A stretch of 64,000 bases of DNA from Streptomyces rubiginosohelvolus (GTDB taxonomy: Bacteria; Actinomycetota; Actinomycetes; Streptomycetales; Streptomycetaceae), in NCBI RefSeq assembly GCF_014649875.1, contig NZ_BMTW01000009.1:124001-188000 (forward strand), in the 5' to 3' direction. This document shows positions 52,560-61,852 of the stretch, one piece after another. The translations under genes were made by a program, and so were the position numbers. Under the pieces are notes generated by a model. The model was not told where the DNA came from, searched no databases, and worked only from the letters and a program-made list of their open reading frames with translations. The number at the start of each line of letters is the position of its first letter. The first letter of the stretch is position 1.

Positions 52560-52665
52560 AAACGATTTGACCTCTGTTCGAGCGGCGGCGACTCGGGCAC
52601 ACTGTCCCGCGGACAGCGCGACCCATATTCTTTGAATCTTCATGCACCCACTACGATGACGGGCG

Positions 52666-53097
52666 ATGACCAGGGTGAGCACGCGGACGGACCGGCAGCG
52701 GTACCGCTCCCGCGCGCCTTACGCCCTGGGCTGGGTCTTCTTCCTGCTGGCCATGCTCTTCTGCTGCTCGGCCACCACGTCCTCCGCCGCCGTGCCGGTC
52801 GCGGCGGGCCAGGCCGAAGCGGCCGCCGTCCGCGCGTTCACCCCGACTCCCGACGCGGCCGTCGAACCGGTCGTGCTGGCGTCGCCGTCGGACCGCGGTC
52901 TCGGGACGTCGTGTCACGGGGGCTCGACGCACACGGTGGCCGTGGTGCTTCCGGTGCCGTCTGCCCCCGCTGCCGTTCCCTCGCCCGTGGCCCTCGCCCC
53001 CGCCGCCCCACTCGTGGGGGCCGCGGCCATCAGGGGTCCCGCGCACGACGGTGCGCCTTCCGTCGATCAACTGCGCCTCCAGGTCCAACGGATCTAG
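52666..53097 (+). CDS. exported protein of unknown function (143 aa)
   Basis: 143-aa protein with a basic N-terminus and a hydrophobic signal/anchor at about residues 20-42 (LGWVFFLLAMLFCCSATT). The rest is Pro/Ala/Val-rich with one further Cys-His stretch (GTSCHGGSTHT). No family recognised. It precedes the DUF3105/DUF305 pair on the same strand, 127 bp before the next start, so it may belong with them. An alternative start is the GTG at 52675. Confidence 0.55.
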   Translation: MTRVSTRTDRQRYRSRAPYALGWVFFLLAMLFCCSATTSSAAVPVAAGQAEAAAVRAFTPTPDAAVEPVVLASPSDRGLGTSCHGGSTHTVAVVLPVPSAPAAVPSPVALAPAAPLVGAAAIRGPAHDGAPSVDQLRLQVQRI

Positions 53098-53224
53098 AGG
53101 CCGGGTCCGCTCCCCCGCCGCGCCCCGGCGCCGGTTCACCGGGGGCGGCTTCTCGTATGCACCGCATCCCCTACCCCCTCATGCACAGACCCCTTGTGCA
53201 TCGGTTGAACGACGAGGACTTCTC

Positions 53225-53875
53225 ATGGCTTCCGCCAAGAACCAGAACAACCCGGCAGCAGCGCGTCGCGCCAAGCTCGAGGAGGCGCGCCGCAAGGAGC
53301 GCGCCCGTGAGCGCCGGGTCCGCATGATCACCATCGGGGCTTCGGTGGCCGTGGTCGCCGCGCTGGTCGCCGGAGGCGGCTACCTGATGGTGCAGGCCAA
53401 CGAGAAGGAGAAGAAGGACGAGCAGGCCAAGACCTCGCCCGTCACCGGTGAGCGCAGCTGGGACAAGCTGACGCAGGAGCACGTGGCGAACAAGGTCGAC
53501 TACCCGATGAACCCGCCCGTCGGGGGTGACCACAACCAGGTCTGGATGAACTGCAACGCGGACGTCTACACCCAGGAGATACCGAAGGAGAACGCCGTGC
53601 ACTCGCTGGAGCACGGCGCGGTCTGGGTGACGTACAACGACAAGGCGTCGGACGCGGACATCGAGGCGCTGACGAAGAAGGTCAAGTCGACCCCGTACTC
53701 CCTGATGAGCCCGGTCAAGGACCAGAAGGACCCGCTGATGCTGAGCGCCTGGGGCAAGCAGGTCACGGTCAAGAACGCCTCGGACGACCGGGTCGACCAG
53801 TTCTTCACCAAGTACGTGCAGGGCCCGCAGACTCCTGAGCCGGGGGCCGCCTGCACCGGCGGGCTGGACGGATGA
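53225..53875 (+). CDS. DUF3105 membrane-anchored protein
   Basis: 216-aa protein. Charged cytoplasmic start (RRAKLEEARRKERARERRVR), one transmembrane helix (MITIGASVAVVAALVAGGGY), then the DUF3105 domain (about 95-212) with conserved NPPVGGDHNQVWMNCNADVY and HSLEHGAVWVTYN, whose His/Cys set may bind a metal. Function unknown. The stop overlaps the DUF305 start (ATGA), so the two are coupled. Confidence 0.88.
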   Translation: MASAKNQNNPAAARRAKLEEARRKERARERRVRMITIGASVAVVAALVAGGGYLMVQANEKEKKDEQAKTSPVTGERSWDKLTQEHVANKVDYPMNPPVGGDHNQVWMNCNADVYTQEIPKENAVHSLEHGAVWVTYNDKASDADIEALTKKVKSTPYSLMSPVKDQKDPLMLSAWGKQVTVKNASDDRVDQFFTKYVQGPQTPEPGAACTGGLDG

Positions 53876-54525
53876 CCGCCCTCGCACCCGTCCGCTCCAC
53901 CCGTCGGCTGGTCCTCGCGGGAGCCTCGGTGCTGCTCGTCGCGCTGGGGCTGGTGGCACTGATGGTCGTCCGCCCCTCCGCGGCCTCCCCGTCCGGGGCG
54001 TCGTCGCAGTCCGCCCCGGCGGAGGACTCCGTGGACGCGGGCTTCGCCCGGGACATGGCGATCCACCACCAGCAGGCGGTCGAGATGTCGTTCATCGTGC
54101 GGGACCGCACCGACGACGAGGACGTGCGGCGGCTCGCGTACGACATCATCAACACCCAGGCCAACCAGCGCGGCATGATGCTGGGCTGGCTGGAGATGTG
54201 GGGGCTGCCGAAGAGCGCGGCCGGACCGCCGATGAAGTGGATGGGACACACCTTCACGCCGACCGACGACGGTTCGCTGATGCCGGGCATGGCGACCGAC
54301 GCGGAACGGGCGGCGCTCACGGCCGCGAAGGACGAGAAGGCAGAGGTCCTGTTCCTGCGGCTGATGACCGTGCACCATCGCGCGGGCGCCGACATGGCGC
54401 AGGCGGCCGCCGGTGCGGCGAAGACGGACGCCATCCGGAATCTGGCGGAGGGCATGGTCCGGGGCCAGCAGTCGGAGATCGGACTGATGGCGGACATGCT
54501 GAAGGACCGGGGCGCCAAGCCCTGA
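53872..54525 (+). CDS. DUF305 exported protein (CopM-like metal-binding family)
   Basis: 217-aa exported ferritin-like DUF305 protein; N-terminal helix at about residues 15-33. Repeated His/Met motifs: FARDMAIHHQQAVEMSFIVR, RGMMLGWLEMWG, and LMTVHHRAGADMAQAAAG. Some DUF305 members (cyanobacterial CopM) bind copper outside the membrane, so a copper or other metal role is likely but not shown here. Confidence 0.88.
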   Translation: MTALAPVRSTRRLVLAGASVLLVALGLVALMVVRPSAASPSGASSQSAPAEDSVDAGFARDMAIHHQQAVEMSFIVRDRTDDEDVRRLAYDIINTQANQRGMMLGWLEMWGLPKSAAGPPMKWMGHTFTPTDDGSLMPGMATDAERAALTAAKDEKAEVLFLRLMTVHHRAGADMAQAAAGAAKTDAIRNLAEGMVRGQQSEIGLMADMLKDRGAKP

Positions 54526-54533
54526 CCACGAGG

Positions 54534-54563
54534 GGCGGTTCCGGCCGGATGGCCGGGGCCGCC
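54534..54563 (+). terminator. terminator after the DUF305 gene
   Basis: Stem GGCGG-TT-CCGGCC / GGCCGG-GG-CCGCC with loop GGAT (two central G-U pairs), 8 bp after the stop at 54525, followed by GTTCTCGT. Confidence 0.7.
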
Positions 54564-54614
54564 GTTCTCGTACCGTCCTCCCGGAGCCCCGCATCACATA
54601 GGCTCGGCGACGAT

Positions 54615-55862
54615 ATGAAGAGCATCCTCACTCCGCTGGGGCCCAAGGCCGACAAGGACACCGTGCGACGGCACAATCTGAGCCTGGTACTGCGTGCCGT
54701 GCGGGACGAGGGCGAGCGAGGCGACGCCACGCGTGCCGGAGTGGCCGCCCGGGTCGGGCTGACCCGGGCCGCGGTGTCCTCGCTCGTCGAGCAGCTGATG
54801 GACAGCGGGTTCCTCACCGAGTCGGGCAAGACGTTCAGCGGCCAGGCCGGCCGCCCCGGCACCGCGCTCAAGGTGGCCCGCACCGGTCTGGCCGGGCTCG
54901 GTGTGGAGATCAACATCGATTACGTCTCGGTGTGCGTCGTGGATCTGGCGGGCACCGGCCGGGTCCGGCAGACCGAACACCTCGACAACCGGGGCGCGCC
55001 CGCCGGGGAAGCGCTGGCGCGGGCGGCCCGGCTCGCGGCGCGGACCCTGGAGTCGGCGTACGAGCAGGAGTTGCGTCCGGTGGGCGCGGCGCTGGCGCTG
55101 CCGGGTCTCGTCTCCGGCGGGTCGGTGCGGCAGGCCCCCAACCTCGGCTGGAACGAGGTCCCGGCGCAGGAGCTGTTCGCCGACGCGCTGGCCGCCCTGC
55201 GCCCCGGCCGGCCGGCGCTGCCGGTCGCCTCGGAGAACGAGGCGAATCTCGCGGCGCTGGCCGAGCTGTGGTTCGGCGGGCTCGGGGACGTCCGCAGCTT
55301 CCTCTATCTGACCGGGGAGATCGGGGTCGGCGGGGCGCTCGTCCTCAACGGCGAACTGCTGCGCGGGGCGCACGGTTTCGCCGGGGAGATCGGCCATGTG
55401 GTGGTGGATCCGGCGGGTCCGGAGTGCCGGTGCGGTTCGCGGGGGTGCCTGGAGCAGTACGCCGGACAGGCGGCGCTGCTGCGGGCGGCCGGGATCGAGG
55501 GGATCGGCGGCGCCTCCGGGGTGCTGGAGCTGGAGCGGCGCGCGGGGGCGCGGGACCCGCGTGCGGTGGCGGCGATCGGTGAGGCGGGCCGGATGCTCGG
55601 CCGGGTGCTGTCGGGGGCGGTGAATCTGGTCGACCCGGACGCGGTGGTGCTCGGCGGCATCTACCGGGGCCTGATGCCGTGGCTGGCGCCGCCCGCCGAC
55701 GAGGAGCTGACGGGCCGGGTGGTGTCGGGCCTCTGGTCGCCCGGCAGCGGCCGGCTGCGGGCGTCGTCGGTGGCGGGCGACGCGGCGCGGGGCGCGGCGG
55801 CGCTCGTGGTGCAGGACGTGCTGGACGATCCGGTGGCGTACGCGGAGCCGGCGGGCGGGTGA
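54615..55862 (+). CDS. xylR: ROK-family transcriptional repressor of the xylose locus
   Basis: 415-aa XylR/NagC-type ROK protein. Winged HTH at about residues 15-78 (RRHNLSLVLRAVRDEGERG; GLTRAAVSSLVEQLMDSGFL), then the ROK sugar-binding domain with the zinc motif CRCGSRGCLEQYAG and ENEANLAALAELW, HGFAGEIGHVVVD. A TAGGCT box at 54599-54604 lies just before the ATG, suggesting a very short leader. Neighbouring xylA and xylB make it the xylose repressor; the sugar specificity is inferred from position. Confidence 0.85.
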   Translation: MKSILTPLGPKADKDTVRRHNLSLVLRAVRDEGERGDATRAGVAARVGLTRAAVSSLVEQLMDSGFLTESGKTFSGQAGRPGTALKVARTGLAGLGVEINIDYVSVCVVDLAGTGRVRQTEHLDNRGAPAGEALARAARLAARTLESAYEQELRPVGAALALPGLVSGGSVRQAPNLGWNEVPAQELFADALAALRPGRPALPVASENEANLAALAELWFGGLGDVRSFLYLTGEIGVGGALVLNGELLRGAHGFAGEIGHVVVDPAGPECRCGSRGCLEQYAGQAALLRAAGIEGIGGASGVLELERRAGARDPRAVAAIGEAGRMLGRVLSGAVNLVDPDAVVLGGIYRGLMPWLAPPADEELTGRVVSGLWSPGSGRLRASSVAGDAARGAAALVVQDVLDDPVAYAEPAGG

Positions 55863-56043
55863 GCGGAGGCGGGGGCCGGCGGCCGGGGCCGGGAACGCCC
55901 GGCTCCAGCCCCCGCTCAGCCGGTCCGTCAGCGGCCCCGGCCCGCCGGTGTGGCATCCCGCGCGTCAGCCGCCCCGGCCCACCCGGTGAGTCGCCCGGTA
56001 CGCCGGCTGTCCTGGCCCACCCGATGATGGGTCCCCCCGTACG

Positions 56044-57210
56044 TCAGCGGACGGCGAGCAGGTGGTCCATGGCGAGCTGGTCCAGCGCCTCGAACGCCAT
56101 ACCGCGTTCCGCCGCCGCGTCCACGTCGAACTCCTCGTACGCCGTGCGGTCGGCGAGCAGCTCGGCCAGGCCGTCCCCCGCGGTCGGGCGCGCCAGTTCG
56201 TCCAGGCGGGAGGCCCGCAGCGCGGCCCGCACCTCGGGGTCGGAGCGGAAGGCGGCGGCCCGCTCCTTGAGGATGAGGTAGTTGCGCATACAGCCCGCGG
56301 CCGAGGCCCAGACGCCGTCGTAGTCCTCGGTGCGCGGGGGCTTGAAGTCGAAGTGGCGCGGGCCTTCGTAGCCGCTCTCCAGCAGGTCGACGAGCCAGAA
56401 CGCCTGACGCAGGTCGCCCGCGCCGAAGCGCAGGTCCTGGTCGTACTTGATGCCGGACTGGCCGTTGAGGTCGATGTGGAAGAGCTTGTCCGCCCACATG
56501 GCCTGGGCGATGCCGTGGGGGAAGTTGAGCCCGGCCATCTGCTCGTGCCCGGTCTCCGGGTTGACGCCGACCAGCTCCGGGCGCTCCAGGCGCTCGATGA
56601 AGGCAAGGGCGTGGCCGATGGTGGGGAGCAGGATGTCGCCGCGCGGCTCGTTGGGCTTGGGCTCGACGGCGAAGCGGAGGTCGTAGCCCTGCTCGGTGAC
56701 GTACTCGCCGAGCAGGTCGAAGGCCTCCTTCATCCGGTGCAGGGCGAGGCGGACGTCCTTCGCCCCGCCGGACTCGGCGCCCTCGCGGCCGCCCCACGCC
56801 ACGAACGTCTTCGCGCCCAGCTCGACGGCGAGGTCGATGTTGCGCAGGGTCTTGCGGAGCGCGTAGCGGCGTACGTCGCGGTCGTTGGCGGTGAACCCGC
56901 CGTCCTTGAAGACGGGGTGCGTGAAGAGGTTCGTCGTCACCATGGGCACGACGAGACCGCTGCTGTCGACCGCCTGCCGGAAGCGCTTGACGATCCTCTC
57001 GCGCTCGGTCTCCGGCGCGCCGAAGGGGATCAGGTCGTCGTCGTGGAAGGTCACACCCCAGGCGCCCAGCTCGGCGAGCCGCTGGACCGACTCGACGGGG
57101 TCGATGGCCGCGCGGGTCGCGTCGCCGAAGGGGTCCCGGCCCTGCCAGCCCACGGTCCACAGGCCGAAACTGAACTTGTCCTCGGGGGTGGGGGTGAAGC
57201 GTTCCGTCAT
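56044..57210 (-). CDS. xylA: xylose isomerase
   Basis: 388-aa D-xylose isomerase of the short actinobacterial class. Catalytic histidine in GVTFHDDDL (about residue 56), metal ligands EPKPNEPRGDI, NPETGHEQMAG, HIDLNGQSGIKYDQDL, and HFDFKPPRTED. Length and motifs match the Streptomyces enzymes. GAAGGCGG precedes the ATG. It is divergent from xylB, with operator-like repeats between. Confidence 0.97.
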   Translation of the reverse strand: MTERFTPTPEDKFSFGLWTVGWQGRDPFGDATRAAIDPVESVQRLAELGAWGVTFHDDDLIPFGAPETERERIVKRFRQAVDSSGLVVPMVTTNLFTHPVFKDGGFTANDRDVRRYALRKTLRNIDLAVELGAKTFVAWGGREGAESGGAKDVRLALHRMKEAFDLLGEYVTEQGYDLRFAVEPKPNEPRGDILLPTIGHALAFIERLERPELVGVNPETGHEQMAGLNFPHGIAQAMWADKLFHIDLNGQSGIKYDQDLRFGAGDLRQAFWLVDLLESGYEGPRHFDFKPPRTEDYDGVWASAAGCMRNYLILKERAAAFRSDPEVRAALRASRLDELARPTAGDGLAELLADRTAYEEFDVDAAAERGMAFEALDQLAMDHLLAVR

Positions 57211-57451
57211 CGTCGTCCGACCGCCTTCGCCTGCCGTCGGGACGCAGGGCGGCGAGCCCGGCACCCCTATTTGTTCAGTGTCATGACTAATCAAGCACAC
57301 CGCACCCCGGGCACGGAACCCCCTGGCAGTGCGGAACACGTGCGACCCCCTGTGCAGCGGCTCACGCATCCCGTAATTTGTTCGTGCCGCAGCCGAATGA
57401 TCGGCACGCGAATGCCAGGTACCCAGCACGCGCAGCGCGAAAGAGGCCCCC
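57211..57451. promoter_or_regulatory. xylA-xylB divergent control region
   Basis: 241 bp. ATTTGTTC occurs twice in direct orientation (57269-57276 and 57376-57383), and CGTGCCG/CGGCACG (57384-57390 / 57402-57408) follows the second copy. A ROK repressor could bind these. Promoter elements could not be fixed. Confidence 0.5.
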
Positions 57452-58936
57452 ATGCCGTCACCCGCCGTCGTCATCGGCGTGGACAGTTCGACCCAGTCCA
57501 CCAAGGCAGCCTTCATCGACGCCGGAACCGGCGAGCAGCTCGCCGTGGGGCGCGCCCCGCATGTGGTCACCGGCGAGGCGGGGGCCCGGGAGAGCGATCC
57601 GGAGATCTGGTGGCGGGCGCTGTGCGAGGCGGTGGCCGCCGGGCTGAAGGAGTCCGGACTCCCCGCCCGCGCGGTCACCGGGATCGCGGTGGCCGGGCAG
57701 CAGCACGGGCTCGTCGTGCTGGACCGGGCGGGCCGCCCGCTGCGCCCCGCGCTGCTGTGGAACGACACCCGCTCCGCGCCGCAGGCCGCCGCGCTCACCG
57801 AGGCGCTCGGCGGACCGGAAGCCTGGACGGCGCGGACCGGGTCCGTGCCGGTGGCGTCCATCACCGCCTCCAAGTGGCAGTGGCTGCGGGAGAACGACCC
57901 GGCGAGCGCGGCGGACGCGGCGGGCGTCCGGCTCCCCCACGACTTCCTGACCGAGCGCCTCGCGGGTGTCGCCGCCACCGACCCCGGGGACGCCTCGGGC
58001 AGCGGCTGGTACTCCACCGCGACCGGCGCGTACGACCCCGAACTGCTGGACCTTCTCGGCCTCGACGCTGCCCTGCTCCCGGAGGTGGCGCCCACCGGGG
58101 CGGCCCGGATCGGCTCGCTGACCGAAGCGGCGGCACAGGCGCTCGGCCTGCCCGTGGGCATCGCGGTGGCGGCCGGCACCGGCGACAACATGAGCGCCGC
58201 CGTGGGCCTCGGTCTCGGCGGCGCGGGGCTGCTGGACCACCCGGCCCTCAGCCTCGGCACCTCCGGCACGGTGTTCGCGGCCTCCCGCACCCGCCCCACG
58301 TCCCCCTCGCTCAACGGCTTCGCCGCCGCCGACGGCACGTACCTCCCGCTGGCCTGCACCCTCAACTGCACGCTCGCCGTGGACAAGGTGGCGGCCCTGC
58401 TGGGCCTGGACCGCGAGGACGCGGCACCCGGCGGCGAGGCGGTCCTGCTCCCGTACCTCGACGGCGAACGGACCCCCGACCTGCCGACCGCCTCCGGCCT
58501 CCTCACCGGGCTCCGCCACGACACGACCCGGCAGCAACTGCTGGGCGCCGCCTACGAGGGCGCGGCCGTCACCGTGCTGCGCGCCACGGACGAACTCCTG
58601 TCGGCCTGCGGCCTCGACCCGGCCGCCCCCGAGGTCGCCGCCCGCCCGCTGCGCCTGATCGGCGGCGGGGCGCAGGGCCGGATGTGGGTGGAGACGGTAC
58701 GCCGCCTCTCCGGGCGCCCGCTGGTTATCCCGGGCAGCGGAGAACTGGTCGCCCTCGGCGCGGCGGCACTGGCCGCATCGGCCGCGGGCGGCGGCGACCC
58801 GGTGGCGCTGGCGACGGCCTGGCAGCAGTCCGGAACGGACCGTCAACTGCCGCCGGTGGAACGGGATACGGAGACCTGGGAGCGGGTCGCGTCGGTCCTG
58901 GAGCGGGCGTCGGAGCCGTTGCTGGGCGGTCCGTGA
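57452..58936 (+). CDS. xylB: xylulokinase
   Basis: 494-aa FGGY-family kinase phosphorylating D-xylulose. N-terminal phosphate loop GVDSSTQSTKAAF, the substrate loop AVAGQQHGLVVLD, and the C-terminal ATP-site GGGAQGRMWVETVRRLSG and GEL(VALGAA)ALAA. Length typical. AGAGG upstream of the ATG. Works with XylA to feed the pentose phosphate pathway. Confidence 0.94.
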   Translation: MPSPAVVIGVDSSTQSTKAAFIDAGTGEQLAVGRAPHVVTGEAGARESDPEIWWRALCEAVAAGLKESGLPARAVTGIAVAGQQHGLVVLDRAGRPLRPALLWNDTRSAPQAAALTEALGGPEAWTARTGSVPVASITASKWQWLRENDPASAADAAGVRLPHDFLTERLAGVAATDPGDASGSGWYSTATGAYDPELLDLLGLDAALLPEVAPTGAARIGSLTEAAAQALGLPVGIAVAAGTGDNMSAAVGLGLGGAGLLDHPALSLGTSGTVFAASRTRPTSPSLNGFAAADGTYLPLACTLNCTLAVDKVAALLGLDREDAAPGGEAVLLPYLDGERTPDLPTASGLLTGLRHDTTRQQLLGAAYEGAAVTVLRATDELLSACGLDPAAPEVAARPLRLIGGGAQGRMWVETVRRLSGRPLVIPGSGELVALGAAALAASAAGGGDPVALATAWQQSGTDRQLPPVERDTETWERVASVLERASEPLLGGP

Positions 58937-58940
58937 CGTC

Positions 58941-60119
58941 TCAGGGCGTCAGCATCTCCTCGATCAGGCGTACGGCACGCGGGGTGCCGCCCTCGCTCAG
59001 GGCCTCGGCGCGCAGGCGTGCGGATCGGCGGGCCACCTCCGGGTCGGCGCGCAGGTAGTCCAGGGCGGCCCGCAGGGTTTCGGCGGTGGCGTCGGCGGTG
59101 TCGACGCGGCGAGCGACGCCCAGCTCCACCAGCCGGTCCGCGTTCATGAACTGTTCCGCACCCTGGGGCACGGCGATCATCGGGACACCCGCGCGCAGGC
59201 CGTCGCCGCATCCGCCCATTCCGGCGTGGGTGACGAAGACGTCGGCCTGTGCCAGGATCGTCCGCTGCGGAACCCAGGGGTGCACTTCCACGGTGGGCGG
59301 GATCTCGCCCAGCTCACGCGGGTCGGTGTGCTTGCCGATCTGGAGCACGACGTGCCAGCCCGGGAGGTTTCCGTACGCGGCGAGGCACTGGCGGTAGAAC
59401 TCCGGCCGGTGCGTGTAGGCCGAGCCGAGGGAGACGAGCAGGACGCGCTCGGCCGCCTCCGGCCGGATCCACCGGCCGGTGTCGCCGTCGGCATCGGGGC
59501 AGGGTCCGACGAAGGTGACCCTCCGGGAGTCGACCTTGTCCGCGCTGGGCTGCATGGCCCGGGGAATCAACGCGAGGGCCCGTGCCGGGGTGCCGGAAAA
59601 GGCGTCGACATCGAGGGTGGTCGCCCCGCAGTCGGCCAGCCAGCGGGCGAACCTCTCCCGGTGCTCGGTCGCGCCGGGCAGGTTCCGCAGGTGGGCGCCG
59701 ACTTCCTGCTCGTATCCCTCCCAGGCGACGAAGGACGGGGACAGCTGCATCAGGGGCCGCCCCTGTGCTTCGGCGAGGGCGCGTGCGGCGTAGGAGCCGA
59801 TGTCATACAGATACAGATCGGCGGGGTCGTGGTCGTAGGCGGCGCGCAACGGGGGCAGCGCCTGGACGTTGTCGTCGAGGAAGAGGTTCATCGCGGCGAC
59901 GGGGTCGGCCGGCCAGTTGTCGTCGGCGACAGGCAGCGTCGAGGTGTACGGGACGAACGCGGCACCGGTCGCGGTGATCCGGTCGGCCAGGGCCGGATCG
60001 TTGGCGTAGGTGACCCGGTGGCCGCGGGCCACCAGCTCCCGGACGATGCCGAGACCGGGCAGAACGTGACTGACGATCGGGACGCCGATGATCGCGATGT
60101 GGGAACGGTGCCGGGACAA
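58941..60119 (-). CDS. MGT-family (macrolide-type) glycosyltransferase
   Basis: 392-aa GT1-family enzyme resembling streptomycete macrolide glycosyltransferases that inactivate macrolides with UDP-glucose. Start: HIAIIGVPIVSHVLPGLGIV; C-terminal nucleotide-sugar motif: WVPQRTILAQADVFVTHAGMGG, then GLRAGVPMIAVPQGAEQFMN. The usual DQ pair at the end of the motif is EQ. The TTG start at 60119 lies six bases after the ABC-F stop; other starts are possible. Being in one operon with an ABC-F resistance ATPase supports a detoxifying role. Confidence 0.85.
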   Translation of the reverse strand: MSRHRSHIAIIGVPIVSHVLPGLGIVRELVARGHRVTYANDPALADRITATGAAFVPYTSTLPVADDNWPADPVAAMNLFLDDNVQALPPLRAAYDHDPADLYLYDIGSYAARALAEAQGRPLMQLSPSFVAWEGYEQEVGAHLRNLPGATEHRERFARWLADCGATTLDVDAFSGTPARALALIPRAMQPSADKVDSRRVTFVGPCPDADGDTGRWIRPEAAERVLLVSLGSAYTHRPEFYRQCLAAYGNLPGWHVVLQIGKHTDPRELGEIPPTVEVHPWVPQRTILAQADVFVTHAGMGGCGDGLRAGVPMIAVPQGAEQFMNADRLVELGVARRVDTADATAETLRAALDYLRADPEVARRSARLRAEALSEGGTPRAVRLIEEMLTP

Positions 60120-60125
60120 GGGTGA

Positions 60126-61775
60126 TCACTCGCTTCGGGTAGGGGCGCGGAAGCCCGGGCCTTCGAGTACGGGCACGCGCGCGGCCCGCAGGGTCAGTCG
60201 GGTGCCCTGCCAGCGGCGCCGGAGCAGCCGGTCGTGGCTGACGAGGACGACGGCGCCCGTGAAACCGGACAGGGCGCTCTCCAACTCCTCGGCGAGGGCA
60301 GGCGAGAGGTGGTTGGTGGGCTCGTCGAGCAGCAGGACGTCGGCGGGACGGGAGACCAGCCGTGCCAGGGCGAGCCGCCGGCGCTGTCCGGTGGAGAGCC
60401 GGCCGACGGGCACCGACAGCCGGGCGCAGTCGAACAGCCCGAGCGCCAGCAGCCGTTCGGCGTGCTCGTCCGGCTCCCCCGGCAGCCCCCGGGCGTAGGC
60501 GGCCAGCAGGGTTTCGTGCGGCGAGCCGGGCGCGGGGTCCTGCGGGAGGAAGCCGATCCTGCCTCGGCGGACGACATGCCCCCGATCGGCGGCCAGTTCA
60601 CCGGCGAGTACGCGGAGCAGGGTGCTCTTGCCCGCGCCGTTCTCGCCGGTGATCAGCAGGTGTTCGCCCGCCCGGACCGTCAGGTCGACCGGGCCGAGTC
60701 TGCCCGCGACGGAGACCTTGACGGCGTCGATCACTGTGCCGGTCAGGGGTGTGGCGTGCAGCGCGGGCGAGAACGTCAACGGGTCGGGCGGGGCCGGTAC
60801 CGGGTGGGCCAGCAGGCGGCGCAGCCGTTCCTCGGCGTTGCGGACGCGACCGGCCAGCGACTGCTGCACACGAGCGCCGGCCTGGTTGTAGGAGAGTTTG
60901 TCGCCGTCCTTCATCGGCCGGCCGGGGGCCACGCGGCGTGCCGTGCCCGCGATCGTGTCGCGCAGCCGGTCGGTCTCCTCGCACCACCCCTCGTGGTCCC
61001 GGCGCCGGCGCCGGCGGACCGCGGCCCTCTCGGCGAGGTAGCCGGTGTAGCCGTTTCCGTACCGGGCGACGTCGTGCCGGTCACCGTCCACCTCCAGGAG
61101 GCTGGAGGTGACCTGTTCGAGGAAGCCCCGGTCGTGCGAGACGACCGCCGTGGTGCCCCAGTGCCCGCGCAGGTGCTCCTCCAGCCAGGTCAGGGCGGGC
61201 CCGTCCAGGTGGTTGGTCGGCTCGTCGAGAAGCAGCACCTCCGGGGCCGCCGCCAGCACCGCGGCGAGCCGCAGCCGGGCGCGCTCGCCGCCGGAGAGCG
61301 CGCCCATGGTCGAGGTGCGGTCGACCTGCCGCAGACCGAGTCCGTGCAGGGCCCGCTCCAGCCGGGCGTCGGCGTCGTAGCCCCCGCGCAGTTCGAAGAC
61401 CGAGACGGCGTCGGCATAGGCGTCCAGCGCCGACGTGTCGCCCTCGGCCATCACCGCTTCCAGGCGGCGCATCCGGGCCTCGATTGCCCGGAGATCGCCC
61501 AGGGCCCGGTCGATCACCTGCTGCGCCGTCATGCCGGCCGGGAGGTCCTCGTCCTGGGCGAGGTACCCGACGCCACCGTCGGCCCGCACGACGATCCGCC
61601 CCTCGTCGGGGCTCTCCCGTCCGGCGAGCAGCCGCAGAAGGGTGGTCTTCCCGGACCCGTTCTCACCGACGATGCCGGTGCGTTCGCCCCGCGCGAGCGA
61701 GCAGGTCACCGAGTCGAGGACGGGCTTGCCATCGAAGGATTTGCTGACGGCGAGCGCTGTGATCTGGGTGGGCAT
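60126..61775 (-). CDS. ABC-F ribosome-protection ATPase (antibiotic resistance type)
   Basis: 549-aa ABC-F protein with two ATPase domains and no transmembrane helix. Domain 1: Walker A GENGSGKTT (about residues 38-46), signature LSGGERARLRLA, Walker B EVLLLDEPTNHLDG. Domain 2: GENGAGKST, LSTGQRRRLALARL, DVLLLDEPTNHLSP. The roughly 70-residue inter-domain linker (about 265-335; RRRRRDHEGWCEETDRLR) is the part that reaches into the ribosomal exit tunnel and displaces drug. Family members protect against macrolides, lincosamides, streptogramins or pleuromutilins; which drug cannot be read. See the attenuator entry upstream. Confidence 0.92.
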   Translation of the reverse strand: MPTQITALAVSKSFDGKPVLDSVTCSLARGERTGIVGENGSGKTTLLRLLAGRESPDEGRIVVRADGGVGYLAQDEDLPAGMTAQQVIDRALGDLRAIEARMRRLEAVMAEGDTSALDAYADAVSVFELRGGYDADARLERALHGLGLRQVDRTSTMGALSGGERARLRLAAVLAAAPEVLLLDEPTNHLDGPALTWLEEHLRGHWGTTAVVSHDRGFLEQVTSSLLEVDGDRHDVARYGNGYTGYLAERAAVRRRRRRDHEGWCEETDRLRDTIAGTARRVAPGRPMKDGDKLSYNQAGARVQQSLAGRVRNAEERLRRLLAHPVPAPPDPLTFSPALHATPLTGTVIDAVKVSVAGRLGPVDLTVRAGEHLLITGENGAGKSTLLRVLAGELAADRGHVVRRGRIGFLPQDPAPGSPHETLLAAYARGLPGEPDEHAERLLALGLFDCARLSVPVGRLSTGQRRRLALARLVSRPADVLLLDEPTNHLSPALAEELESALSGFTGAVVLVSHDRLLRRRWQGTRLTLRAARVPVLEGPGFRAPTRSE

Positions 61776-61852
61776 ACGGGCGACTCCGAAGCTGTCGTGG
61801 ACGAGGCGGTGGCGGTGGACCGCGAGGCCGGGGGAAAGCTTCGGAGGAACAT
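61706..61852 (-). CDS. candidate leader ORF of the ABC-F gene (48 aa)
   Basis: 48-codon frame starting at an ATG 77 bp upstream of the ABC-F ATG and running 70 bp into it in another frame. It has its own ribosome site (GGAG, six bases before its ATG). The N-terminus reads MFLRSFPPASR. It looks like a regulatory leader rather than a functional protein. Confidence 0.45.
   Translation of the reverse strand: MFLRSFPPASRSTATASSTTASESPVCPPRSQRSPSANPSMASPSSTR

Noticed and set aside
55863..56043. Strong terminator between the ROK gene and xylA
   Set aside because: GGCCGGGGCCG (55881-55891) can pair with CGGCCCCGGCC (55932-55942), but the loop is about 40 nt and several alternative GC pairings exist, so I did not list it as a firm terminator.
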